Of a stretch of 64,000 nt of DNA, positions 22,650 through 34,033 are shown in pieces (positions within the stretch are counted from its first letter, which is position 1; every line of letters begins with the position of its first letter). The stretch is from Oxytricha trifallax (Eukaryota; Ciliophora; Spirotrichea; Sporadotrichida; Oxytrichidae), in NCBI GenBank assembly GCA_000711775.1, contig ARYC01001928.1, forward strand, positions 49,494-113,493, in the 5' to 3' direction. A program made the translations under genes and the position numbers. The notes beneath the pieces were generated by a model that worked only from the letters and a program-made list of their open reading frames with translations, did not search any database and was not told the origin of the DNA.

Positions 22650-24070
22650 TTAAATTTGAATCATAATATGGGAACTTTAATACCACTCTTGAAACTCGAT
22701 TATCATTGCTTAGCTTTTGCTAAACTAAAAAATCAGAAGTCATCTATATTAAAAGAGCTTAGAACTTTAGAATTTGATAACCAGATTATATCCATTAATA
22801 TAATTTTAAAAAATGAGAGCATAGATAGAAGTTTAAAAATAAATTAAAGATGTTGAGGAAGTAAAGTACAGCTATTAATTGAGAAATAAAATGAAAACTT
22901 TTAATGTTTTGGACAACTAGAATTTTACAAAACCGAATAAAACTTTTAAAGATACATCAATAGTTATACTCTTGATGAACTAAGAGATATTTCAAGCATG
23001 ATAGAGTTGATGGAAGGCATTAATGCACTATTCTTAAAAAGACTTTCCAACTCAGCCAAAGCTAAATACCATATGCAAAATAGCAATCATATTGAGTTTT
23101 TCTTCAAAATAAAGTGACTTAAAAGATTGTAAATTCTAAAAGAAAATCTATTACTATTAAGTTTTAAAGATAGTAAGAGGAAAAACTTAAGAGACGATAG
23201 AAGCGATTGGAGTCAATGAATCAACCAGCAACTGGTACTTATATTTCATGCTTATAAAAGAGAGCTATGTATATTCCTAAAATAAATTCAATTGATCTTA
23301 GAAGTTAAATTGAAAATTATTTGCCTATTGATGTGCCTAAAAAGGCGAAACTAAGAGTAGTTGATGAGTATGCTTATAAGGTATATTCTTAATGATATTT
23401 TATTAAGTACAAATCGAATCAAAATAAATTTGCCTGGGAATACATAATACTAAATTAAGAACACATAAATGAATGAAAAAAATTTACCTAAATCAATGGA
23501 GTTATTCTTGAGCATGTTTATTGCTCAAAGACCTATAGAGTTTAAAATGACTTTTAGTGAGTATCCAAATCATAATAAATATCCAGATAATTTGAGTTAG
23601 ATACTTTTAGAAATGACTATATGTGCGAAAAAGCTTTATGATCTATGGTGTTTTCATAAAGATTTGAAGCCAAAAAATGTTATGCTAAATCTCTGTCCTT
23701 TAAAAATTGTAGTTATTAATTTTAATAGATCAATAAGAAAGAAATAGAAACTTTATCTAAGTTCTTGATTCTCCAGGTTATTCCCTATTAGAGAGACAGG
23801 AATAAATGGCTTAATTTAGTGGGATGTCTGGGGAGAGCTGCAATTACCTAAGAGTGTGGTATGGAAAGTATGCCACACTTTGGTAACAAAAATGAAAAAT
23901 AATCAATAAGTTAAGCATATTTAGCAAGAAAATGCCTGCAAAAAAATTAAAAGGATTGTAGTTATGATAATTATAAGAGCTTCCTAATAATCATAAGATG
24001 ACATACTAGAATAACTAAGACTGCAATATTCAAAAGGTATCACAAAGACAAGCATTTAAAAAAATTTAGA
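22650..24070 (+). pseudogene. TBE 57-kDa zinc-finger/kinase ORF, decayed
   Basis: Aligns with the 34.0-kb ORF along its length. The zinc-finger region (~22,900-23,110) has lost Cys/His pairs. The kinase-like region keeps FHKDLKPKNVMLNLCPL and VINFNRSIRKK near 23,650-23,745, with HRD changed to HKD. Multiple frameshifts and stops are present. Confidence 0.7.
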
Positions 24071-24685
24071 ATTAATTAATAAATACACATTAAATATACA
24101 TTAAACTAACATAAAACCTGCGTTTATTTACTTTCCCTTATAAGACTACAGCTATACTTTACAGATAAATCAGTAAAACATCCAATTATAGCGTTTTGGG
24201 GTTTTGAATTTGTTCAGCACGAGGAAAACGAAACTTTAATTTAACGAAAGATGGTGGGGATATCAGCGAAATGAGCATTTTTTGTATCTTCAAATTAATG
24301 TTATAAGGTAGAATAAAAAGGTCAGAGAAATTCATAAGATTACACTAAGTAAAACATATTATAAATTAATCATTTCAGACCATTATTCCTCCCTATAATC
24401 ATTATTCCAATAGAAGCTAATATAAAGTTGCCGTCTTCATTTACTGTTCACTCTAAATCAATATGAAATTATTTAGGTCACCTCATATTTACCTAAATCA
24501 CTTTAATATCAACGATTAAAATCTCCTAAACTACGGTAAAATAATTATGGGAAGTTTAAATTTAAAAGTAAAGGTATTTACAATATAAGCTTAATTATAT
24601 TTAATTATAAATTAACATTTTTCTAAGTGTAATTAATAAGTATAATTCAAAACTGCTATAATAAAGAAGAGTGATTACAATTTAT

Positions 24686-25623
24686 TAAGGTAAAAATATC
24701 GTATTATAAGTCAATTAGTAAATTAATAATCTGATCAACGTAATATATAATAAAGATCTCTGTTTTGTATAAAGAGTATTTAGATTAATTAGTTTGATAT
24801 TAGCAACTGTAATCGTGAATCTCTCTCTTCGCGCGATTTGTAAAGTGCATTGTATACTGAGCACCTCTAACAATTTCCGATTTCGTGCTATTCAGTCTGA
24901 ATTTCCGTAAGTTACCTGACATCCGCATGATTTTAGTCGATTCCGTGAGATTCTGTCACATCTGCGCTTATCGATTCTCTTACTGTTGTACTACCGCCCA
25001 CTGTATATACAGTGTATCTCTAGTAACAACCTGTAAAAATCACTTACTTTTATGTAAAATATTTTTAAAATAGGGTGATAGTAGAAATAAGAGATGAATG
25101 AAGAATCAGCTCTTGTCTAGACTGAAATAAGTTTTGGTAAGTAATTTTTCTCATAGTAGAATTCATTTTTAACTGAACTTATTTCAGTCTAGACAAGAGC
25201 TGATTCTTCATTCATCTCTTATTTCTACTATCACCCTATTTTAAAAATATTTTACATAAAAGTAAGTGATTTTTACAGGTTGTTACTAGAGATACACTGT
25301 ATATACAGTGGGCGGTAGTACAACAGTAAGAGACTCGATAAGCGCAGATGTGACAGAATCTCACGGAATCGACTAAAATCATGCGGATCTCAGCTAACTT
25401 ACGGAAATACAGACTGAAGAGCACGAAATCGGAAATTGTTAGAGGTGTTCAGTATACAATGCACTTTACAAATCGCGCGAAGAGAGAGATTCACGATTAC
25501 AGTTGCTAATATCAAACTAATTAATCTAAATACTCTTTATACAAAACAGAGATCTTTATTATATATTACGTTGATCAGATTATTAATTTACTAATTGACT
25601 TATAATACGATATTTTTACCTTA
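24686..25623. mobile_element. Fold-back element with 448-bp arms and TA flanks
   Basis: Arms 24,686-25,133 and 25,176-25,623 are almost identical inverted repeats around a 42-bp spacer. Ends are TAAGGTAAAAATATCG and its complement. Both outer ends fall on TA, consistent with a TA target duplication of Tc1/mariner-type MITEs, though a TA inside the repeat cannot be excluded. Each arm holds the same 62-codon standard-code ORF in mirror image, which is a by-product of the symmetry. No transposase. Confidence 0.85.
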
Positions 25624-25629
25624 CTAGTT

Positions 25630-26490
25630 TTTTTCTTCTAAAATACTGAAAAAAAATAATGGTCACTTGAATTAAGGTATAAAGAAAGTTGAAAAATGCA
25701 TGCATTTACTTAGTTTAAAATCACAAGCAATTAAGAATATTTATAAGTCAAAATTTTAAGTTTTAAAAAAATTATTTCCAAAGAAATATCCCTGTCAATA
25801 AGTAAATTGAATGTTCAACAGGAAGATGCCGTCGTTTTCTAAAGAAATACTTGCATAATAATAATGGAATAATTTGATAGAGATAATTTCATAAAAAAAT
25901 GAATACCCAAAATTGAGCATAAGGTTATCATTTTAACAAATTATAGATGAAATTAATCATTTATATTTAAATTGTTTTAGAAATAGCTAATTTTTTCTTT
26001 TTCTTATGATATTAATTTTAAGCTTGGGATTAGCTTAATCACGAGTTTAGGTAATATTTCACTGAGGTAAGCACAGGGTAACACCCATTTCACAATTATT
26101 TTAAATTACAGCGGGATATAAATTATTAAATCAAGTAACTTAAATCTTAAAGTATTTTACTTCAAATATTGATATCCTATTACACAACCAAATACAAAAA
26201 GTGTTTTTGAAATTTAGTAGATATAAATGCCTTAATTTAAGGGCATATTAAGTTATATATAGATTTAACTAGAATTTGACATAATTATATTTATGCTTGA
26301 AATATTAATTTGAAGAAGAAATTAATTTTAAAATGATAAATGAATTTATAAATTCAAACTAGTAGTTAGCAAAATTGAATTAGGAAAATTAATTAAGTAA
26401 TAGTGAATATATAAATAAATATATAAAAGATTGTGAAAATTAGGATGAATGAAAATTTAAATTTAATGTATTACGTCTTATACTATGCAA
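25630..26490. other. AT-rich spacer
   Basis: No gene or repeat supported. Confidence 0.4.
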
Positions 26491-26495
26491 AATAA

Positions 26496-26880
26496 TCAGC
26501 TGTATAATCTCTTCATCATATGCGATAATTCTTCGAATGATATCTGACTGCCTCTATTAGTTTGACTTGCTTAATAATGTCATTGACAGCTTCCTCTGAG
26601 ATAGTCTTACCAAAGCCAAGAATTTCCTTGATTTCCTCATATGAAGCCAATGCCATCCTTGCCCAGCATTCTAAAGGCCTGTTGTAGTATCTCGTTTGTG
26701 CGGAGATTCGTCTCATTCATAGAGGCAACGACGAGCCAGAGTAGTCAATGAATCCACTGCCTTCAATATCCACAGACTTAAACATCTTTTCTGTATCAGT
26801 CTACAACATGTTCTTTCCGAACTCCATATCTTGAACCTCCGTGATTGCATCAAGTGAAAGAATGCTATCTCCGTTCTAGC
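26496..26880 (-). pseudogene. EF-hand C-terminus of a calcium-dependent protein kinase (CDPK)-like protein, frameshifted
   Basis: Minus-strand segments in three phases line up with the calmodulin-like end of CDPKs. They are KMFKSVDIEGSGFIDYSG (EF-hand), VVASMNETNLRTNEILQQAF followed by RMLGKDGIGFI, SYEEIKEILGFGKTISEEAV followed by NDIIKQV, and SQISFEELSHMMKRL before TGA 26496. Single-base phase changes occur near 26,740, 26,640 and 26,575. The DxDxxGxID-type loops are partly degraded. No kinase domain lies upstream (no HRD or DFG seen to 28.0 kb). It is therefore a gene fragment or pseudogene, or one misplaced MDS of a scrambled gene. Confidence 0.7.
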
Positions 26881-27979
26881 CTTGGTTGATGAGCATAGGC
26901 TCGTTTATTTCATTTGCCATCAAGAAGATATTTGATTCTGAAACCTTGGTGTCTTGTGTTGATTATTCTTGGCAGCAAGTCTAGGCATTCGCTTTTCGAC
27001 TACAGTTTTGCAGTCGAAGTAAGGGGCAAATCTTCGAATTGGGGGCTGCCAGTGGCACCACTCGACGCAGCAGGAGCTATCTCACGACAGTGGATTTCTG
27101 ACTCAGACATCTTCTCGAGAAGCCGAGTTAATCAAGCATCACTGTTTCCCTAAAGGCCATTGAAGTTTCCCAAAGTGATGGTTTGCACAAATAGTGCCGA
27201 TGGTTTTGGATATAGAGAGAAATCATTACTGTTAAACATGCCAATCTCTTTAGTCTACAGCCCTTTTCTACTCTAGACTGAGCACTTTTCTCTATGTTGT
27301 AGTATGTGATACCTTGCGTATTCTACTTCAATCTATAGAACTTTACAGATGACGCAAAGCTGTTACCAATATGGAGGTTGGGGATCCTGAAGCAGTTTAC
27401 TGTGAGTGCTTGCGCTCGTTGGTGTCTTAACCAATTGAGTTCCCATACATTCAGGCACTTTAGAGCACTTATATGAATTCTTCTCATTGGGGGGGGAGCA
27501 TTCTCACATACCAAGATAGCTGATCTTGATCAATGTATAGGAAGCAGTGAATATAAGATTCTCTATCACTACTGCTCTTTCATATTTTTCGCATATACCA
27601 ACAGTCTCAGCGCAAATGGAGTAGCTACATCATCCTCTTCTATCTCACAATGCACGAAAGGGGTCTTAAAATACGCCAACTCTAATGTTAACAGCCTATA
27701 GAATCACAAGTATAGTTGGTCTTGCTAGACATGGTCACTTGATTGTTCTACGATACGAAGCCATTGATTTGCTCTGGTTGCCATGGGGTTTAGTTGAATG
27801 TAATGGAGTGGCAATCAAGGGAGAGTACTACTATGTGATGCCTTTGTTCCATCCTTAAACTTTTGCCTGCTGAAGACCATCCTGTCAGACCATCATATGC
27901 AGTCGTGGCGCTGGGGTTGTCATAAAGCACCCATGCCCTCATTTTCACTCGGAATGTATAGGTTAAGACTTTCACTCGC
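26881..27979 (-). pseudogene. Coding-like, relatively GC-rich region upstream of the CDPK fragment
   Basis: Minus-strand DNA from a possible ATG at 27,979 shows coding composition in shifting phases: MRAWVLYDNPSATTAYDGLT, a block MGTQLVKTPTSASTHSKLLQ, and KEIGMFNSNDFSLYPKPSAL. Base composition resembles the CDPK piece and differs from the surrounding AT-rich DNA. At least five phase changes or TGAs break it. No domain is recognised. It may be a chimeric or scrambled set of germline segments, or one old pseudogene with the CDPK tail. Confidence 0.4.
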
Positions 27980-28186
27980 CATTAGTGGCAGTTATGAGTA
28001 AAATTTAAGAATAATTAATTATATTAAAAGCCTTAAATACTCAGATTAAAAATTCGGTAACTAGTCATTTAATTAACTAGCCGCTTATTTATATATATAT
28101 AGGGAGACTTCAAAATTCAACTAGCTACCAAATATTAGTAATAATATTAATAATTTCTAATTTAAATTTAATCTATTACAACTTTT

Positions 28187-28958
28187 GGGGGGGTCTAAGT
28201 CGGTGCAAAATATTTTTTCTCGAAAACATCAAAATCCCTAAGTCGGTGCACGATCAATTTTTGACATTATTGATATATTTTTACATCCTACCCCACATAA
28301 AAATTATCATTATAAACTAAAATTTATGTCTCAGTTTCTGAATCGAACTCCTTCATGAAATTTCGATCATAGGACGATTATAATATTATTACAAAAATAT
28401 TTTTCTCTGTGAAAGATATTTGTTTAAGTAAAATAAAAAATATTATTTCATATTTTAATATATAATTAGTCAATAAGCAACAAAATTGGGGATAAAGAAC
28501 ATCATAATTATTTGCTAAATTTAATGATGTTTGGAATTAAAAAATTCGTACACATTGATTAGTGTATTTAAAAAAGACAATTATTTGAGTCAATAGTTTT
28601 TATAATAAGGCCAGACATCATTAAATTTAGCGAATAATTATGATGTTCTTTATGCCCAAATTTGTTGCTTACTGACTAATTAGTTATTAAAATATGAATA
28701 ATATTTTATTATTTTACTTAAACAAATATCTGCCACAGAGAAAAAATATTTTTTGTAATGATATTATAAATTTCCTATGATCGAAATTTCATGAAGGAGT
28801 TCGATTCAGAAACTGAGACATAAATTTTAGTTAATAATGATACTTTTTATGTGGGGTAGGATGTAAAATATATCAATAATGTCAAAAATTGATCGTGCAC
28901 CGACTTAGGGATTTTGATGTTTTCGAGAAAAAATATTTTGCACCGACTTAGACCCCCC
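28187..28958. mobile_element. Fold-back element with G-run/C-run ends
   Basis: Inverted repeat of ~770 bp centred near 28,573. The left end is GGGGGGGTCTAAGTCGGTGC; the right end is its complement, TAGACCCCCC. The arms share an inner copy of CTAAGTCGGTGCACG as well as the terminal one, so the AAGTCGGTGCA word occurs twice per arm. It is mostly AT-rich inside, with no ORF. A MITE-like, non-autonomous element. Confidence 0.85.
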
Positions 28959-28999
28959 TTCTTTATTTTGATAATTGTAAGTAATTATTTTTTTAAATA

Positions 29000-31500
29000 A
29001 ACATAAAATATTATTTATATGTCTAAGATTATAATCGTTTCCAGTTAATAATTCTTTAATAATAAACTGTATAATATTTAAAAATACACAGCAATAAATA
29101 ATAAGAATCATTAGCTGTAATTATGAATTAACTTATATTAGGTAATGTGAAGTATAACTGCTGTAAAATACTATGATGAATATAAAATGATTATGTATCT
29201 TAATAGACTGACTTCATAATAATTCAATAATATAAGATTTTATCATTTTATAATTAAAAATAAGTAAAAACATTATTGATAAAATACCAAAGATCAGGAA
29301 ATATTAATGTTTATTAGAATTACAAACTGTAACAATTTATGTATTTATCTTTTTAATAATATGAATTAAAATAAAAATATGCAAAAATAGAGAGACTTTT
29401 GATTTTATAATTATGATTTTCAACTCAATGAATAAACACGATGATTTTATATATTATTTATTTATGATTCTTTAAAATCATTTTATTTCAGCGAAGTTGA
29501 TTGATTTTTATTGTAATATTCCCTTTTAAGGTTTACTCTTAAATAAAGTTTTACTTTGATTTCCTGTTATTTATCAGAGATCCGCTCATTCATAGCACTA
29601 ACTTTTGAATAAAATAGTTAACATATAATATTTTTAGTATTAATGTTCGATTTGTGCATTAATATGATTTATTTATAGAATTTACATACAATTCCTGCTT
29701 ACATTAATCATGATATTCACTTGTGCCCTTTAAGTTTTAGAGAGATTTAGATTTCTTCTCTCATCTTTTAAACCCATTTATCTTTTAATCTTAATAATAG
29801 TAATTTAATTCAGTTATAATTTAAATACATGAATTTTTTGTATTTCAAAGATTTATGATCGATAAGAGTCAAGATAATAATAGTTAATCTAATTAAAAGT
29901 AATTATTTACTCACTCTTAAATTACATTAATAATTAGGTCTACTTACAAGTATATTAATAGATATAAATTATTTTTTAATTATTTTTATAATTATTTCGA
30001 TTATAAATTTAATCAACAGTATTTTAGTTGTACAGCGATTGGAGCATTAAAACACTAGCATTGACAGAGTATGAAGTGTATTATCATAATTAAGATGTAC
30101 TATACACCTGATACTCCGAATGATACATTTATCATTTGGAGTATTTCGAATGTAATTCAATTTATAATCTGGATAATGTTAATTGGTTGTCGATATAAGT
30201 GATGATATAGCAAAAGTTTCCTTTTTCCTATAAGAAACTTTAGAATTAAAAAGCAACATATTTCACTAAAATTAAACATGAATTCTTTATATTTATAAAA
30301 AGTATTACTCAGAATTCTTAAAATTTTACTAGATACAATTTTATTTTAGCAAAAACCAGAACGTTTTAGCATTATTTAATTATTTTATAAACTGATTCCT
30401 CTCCATAAATCTTAATAATCCTAAGTTCTAAATTTTTGTTATTTATGTTTGTCGACACTCTAATAATTTTCCTGATTAATGTTTTTTCACTATGCAACAA
30501 GAAATATTATATAGTATGTTTTGTTTAAAATACTTCAAACACAAATTGCATATTGAAATTTTTAATGATGTTTGATAAGTCCTATGTAGCTTAAATCTAA
30601 TTGACTATTTTTCCAAAATAAACTTGAGATCTGCTGCGTAAATAAATATTATAAAAATTTATTTACACTTATAGTAGGATACTTTCATGAAAACAACCAA
30701 AATCTCTGCACAATAATTAAATGAAAAAAAATTATTGAACATAAATTGATAATTTGCTTTAGTCTTTAATTTAATAAAATTTGGCATTAATTTGTTGCAT
30801 TCTTACTTATCTAAATACTTTTTCTGTGATTTCTTCGATATAATTATCACAATTTAGTAATTTGTTTTGAGAATAAAACATTCAGATTTCATTTCTTAGA
30901 AATAAGCAATAACTATATTAAAATTTCAGTATTTCTTGTAAATTTTATAGCACTGTAACTTAACTAACATCAATCCTAATCTAAATGAAGAAATTATATT
31001 GGAACTTAAAAGAAATAAATTTAGAATTATAATAATTTATTTAAGAGAAGCAAATGCTTAATAATTGAGTATCCTTTTTAAAATTGCCTCAGTTATAGTT
31101 TAATTCTGTAATAGAATCTCTTACTCTAAATTTTTTAATTTATATTTGCTCTTATGCTTTTTTAGATAAGGATTATTACTATGTTTTATTTCTAAATAAT
31201 TTTCGCTACCGTTTAAATGTATATGAAAGAAATAACAAATAAATTATTCAAACTTAATGGTCATTTTAAATAAAGTCTTGTGACTAACAAAATTTAAGAA
31301 TCAACTAAATTATAGAGAACCATTAAAATAACTTGAATTTAAATTTTTAATTATTACTAAATGAATGTGACACGTATCCTAAAAATACCTTAATATAATA
31401 TTAAAACTTATCTTTTTATTTCAAAAAAAAGTTACGAATTCTGTAAGTTTAATGCAAATTATGTGGATATATTTTTTATAGATCATTATTATATTACTCT
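29000..31500. other. AT-rich stretch
   Basis: 2.5 kb of AT-rich DNA with no convincing protein frame. It contains a few microsatellite-like runs only. It ends at the ATT target duplication of the next TBE. Confidence 0.45.
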
Positions 31501-31607
31501 CATTCAAAACCCCAAAACCCCTTAGTGAGGTTTATAAGTGCTTTGATTTGTAGGGTATAGTTGGGGTCTTATTGGGGTTAGTAGAGAAATTAAGGCCAAT
31601 TTACAAA

Positions 31608-32674
31608 ATGAGAAAAAGAAATTAGCAAAATTTAGGGTCGATTTATGATGAGAAATATTTAGATTTACTGCTTCAGCTTAGGTATGGTACGAGTATTAAT
31701 ATAGATTAAGTCAAACCAGTATTGAATTATGCAGCTATTGCAAAGCTCTTACACAAGAGTGCCTCTACTGTTAGGTATCACTGCATGTTAGCTGTTTAGC
31801 ATTTTAATTCTGGTACTTGAAAGCATCCTGCTAGATAATAAAAGTTCTCACAGCATCATATTGAATACCTCTGTGACTCTAAGGCTTTAAAGTATTGGGC
31901 ACACTTTCCTCTAGACTAGCGAGCTGTAATGTTTCATCGCAAGTTTCCTGATATGCGCATCTCTCCTTAGACTATAGCCAACATTTATAGAAGAAATGGT
32001 ATGACTTTCAAGACTGTCAACAGAGTGAAGAGAGTGATTGATTTTACAGTGCCATTTTATAGTAATAATTTAAACTATATATATGATTAAATGCAGAGAG
32101 CTACTATTGATAATAACATCATGTTCATACATGCAGATGAAGCTGTGTTTACTTTCAACACTGTTATTAATAAGTCATGGTATAAGAAGTATGATAATAT
32201 AGAAGTTTATGACTAAAAAGTGAAGGTAGTCACCCATGCAATTTTAGCTGGTATAAGTGAAGATTCAGGCTTAGAGAGTTATGTGATTCACCCTCGCTCT
32301 ATTAAGCGAGAGTAGTATATAGAGTTCCTACATAAGCTCAGAGAGAAGTATAGCAACCAAGAGATCATCCTGTTTGCTGATAACCTTTCAGTTCATAAGA
32401 CTAAGGAGTCTAAGAAAGCTTATGAAGACCTAAATATAACTCCTGTTTATAACGTTCCTTATAGTCCTTAATTTAATGGAATAGAATTCTATTGGAGTTA
32501 AATCAAGACTCAATACAAGAAGCTGCTGCTGTATCATCTTATGCATGACTTGCCTATCGATACAGTAGATTGATTCAAAGCAGCTGTAAGAGAGTAAGCG
32601 TAGATAAGACAACAGTTTGTGCGAGAGAAGGAAGAATGAATGTTTATAAATAAGTTTTAGATTTAAACGAATGA
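31608..32674 (+). CDS. TBE transposase (42-kDa type; IS630/Tc1-like DD34E), late frameshift
   Basis: ATG 31608 opens 321 uninterrupted codons in ciliate code. An N-terminal helix-turn-helix-like region reads AAIAKLLHKSASTVRYHCML. The catalytic triad is in typical contexts: Asp177 (FIHADEAVFTF), Asp258 (ILFADNLSVHKT) and Glu293 (PYSPQFNGIEFYWS), spacing D80D34E. At codon 322 (32,571) a TGA arises from a one-base loss. After the shift the tail continues KRVSVDKTTVCAREGR..VYKQVLDLNE to TGA 32,672, matching the 63.6-kb copy. It would act on TBE ends; TBE transposases are implicated in germline DNA elimination in Oxytricha. Probably a nearly intact pseudogene, or a sequencing indel. Confidence 0.85.
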
Positions 32675-32680
32675 ATATAT

Positions 32681-33335
32681 TCACATATTAAATTGGCCCA
32701 TAAAGGGGTTTGGCTTCTCTTTCTTCTCCTCTTCTTAAGGCTTGCTTGGACCCATATTTCTTCTCTTTGTGCCAGCTCCTGCATCTATGTTCATTTCTTC
32801 TAGCTTTTAGACATCTTTATAAAGTCTTTTGCTCACTTCATAAATAGTCTATGACTTTCTCTCTCTGTGAACCTTCGCATGCTCTTTCATTAGGAATATA
32901 CCAGTTCCAGGTTTCCCTACAAAGTTATGAAGGAAAGCTTACTAGAGAGGAATGGGTGCTTCTTAAGCTCAGCGAGCCAGGTCTCGCTTATTAGTATGCC
33001 TTGCTTCTTTTAATCTTCAGGAGAAATAGAGTGCGTTTTTTGTGAGCTTCTTCAATGATCTCTCTGAGATAACTCTCTCTTAAAGTGCCAAGAACTCCAA
33101 AGAAGAAGCTCCTTTCTGGAAGCTTGTTAGAGAGTTGTTTCTTGGTAGGAAGATTAACTACCAAATTTTCATCTTTCATCGCATCCTCGTAGAGATTAGT
33201 AACTGAAATCTCTGGGTAGTTTGGTATATCTATCAACTTTATTTCACAGTTTTTGAAGGCTTTCTTCTTATCGCAGAGTATAGCTTTTAAGAATGAAATT
33301 TTGGTACCTTCCATCGTTGGAAGGAATAAACCCAC
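32681..33335 (-). pseudogene. TBE 22-kDa ORF, frameshifted
   Basis: Minus-strand ORF from ATG 33,335: MGLFLPTMEGTKISFLKAIL, continuing through PTKKQLSNKLPERSFFFGVL. Near 33,040 the frame shifts to one reading GILISETWLAELKKHPFLSS. It shifts again near 32,930 to KPGTGIFLMKEHAKVHRERK, ending ..KEKPNPFMGQFNM-TGA at 32,681. It stops 6 bp from the end of the transposase, so the two genes converge. The role of the TBE 22-kDa protein is not known; its C-terminus is rich in Lys/Glu. Confidence 0.75.
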
Positions 33336-34033
33336 TATAGTATATGATTAAGTATATGTCACATGCTTACCATGCTAAGTGAGGTATCGATAGAGATCTT
33401 CCTTGCTTCTAAATCTTGAGATCATTTCTTAAGCTCCAACTCTCTTCATTGCAGTACTTATAGATTCCATCCTTGGTCCTTCTCTTGTTATTGAATTTCA
33501 AATTTTAATATATAGAGTTCTGGATCCTACTGTTAAAAATCTTAGTATTAAATATGGGCATCTTATAGGAGTCAACCTGGTAAGGATACGTGGAGAAAGC
33601 TGGCAGAAGCTGTAACAAACTTCAGAGATGGAGCTCCATTTTTATCAATTTAGTTCCATTAAATTAGTACTAAATTTGTTTAAATTTGATTAGGACCGGT
33701 ACTAAATTCGTTTAAATTTAATTGGTACCAATTTAATAGTACCAAAACTTAATTAGTACCTAGTTTTTAACTAATGAGGTTTTAATGGAAAAGTTTCAAA
33801 ATGGTTCAAAACCTAATTGGTACCAGTACCAACCTGAATTTATTCTCAGTTGGTACCAAAATAAAAATATTAAGCATAAAATTAGAAAATTTATAGTTAT
33901 AAACTAAGTATAAATATGATGTCTAACACCTAAGATCAACCATTGTTGTTGCAGTGCCAGCTCCTATACAAAGTTAGTATAGCCAGTGAGGTTTTTACTT
34001 ATTAATAATAGAAATTTAAATTTGAATTTAAAC

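Larger units (their letters stand above)
19332..24206 (+). mobile_element. TBE transposon, decayed, with nested insertion
   Basis: Complete but degenerate telomere-bearing element flanked by AAT (19,329-19,331 and 24,207-24,209), an ANT-type duplication. The left terminus CAAAACC is mutated; the right terminus is CGTTTTGGGGTTTTG. Without the 752-bp insertion and its duplication it is ~4.12 kb, the same as the copy at 31.5 kb. The order of parts matches that copy: transposase (+), 22-kDa ORF (-), 57-kDa ORF (+). All three ORFs are broken. Confidence 0.85.

Noticed and set aside
24885..25424. Pair of identical 62-codon ORFs as a duplicated gene
   Set aside because: They are mirror images produced by the fold-back arms and overlap no better frame. 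The sequence lacks other coding support.
26914..27514. Standard-code ORFs at 26,914-27,153 (+) and 27,323-27,514 (-)
   Set aside because: They are in frames different from the CDPK-like and other coding-like minus-strand phases. They look like shadows of a decayed gene.
31505..31521. CAAAACCCCAAAACCCC as a true chromosome end (telomere)
   Set aside because: It is followed by transposase, mirrored at 35,603-35,619 and flanked by ATT duplications, so it is a TBE terminus inside the chromosome.
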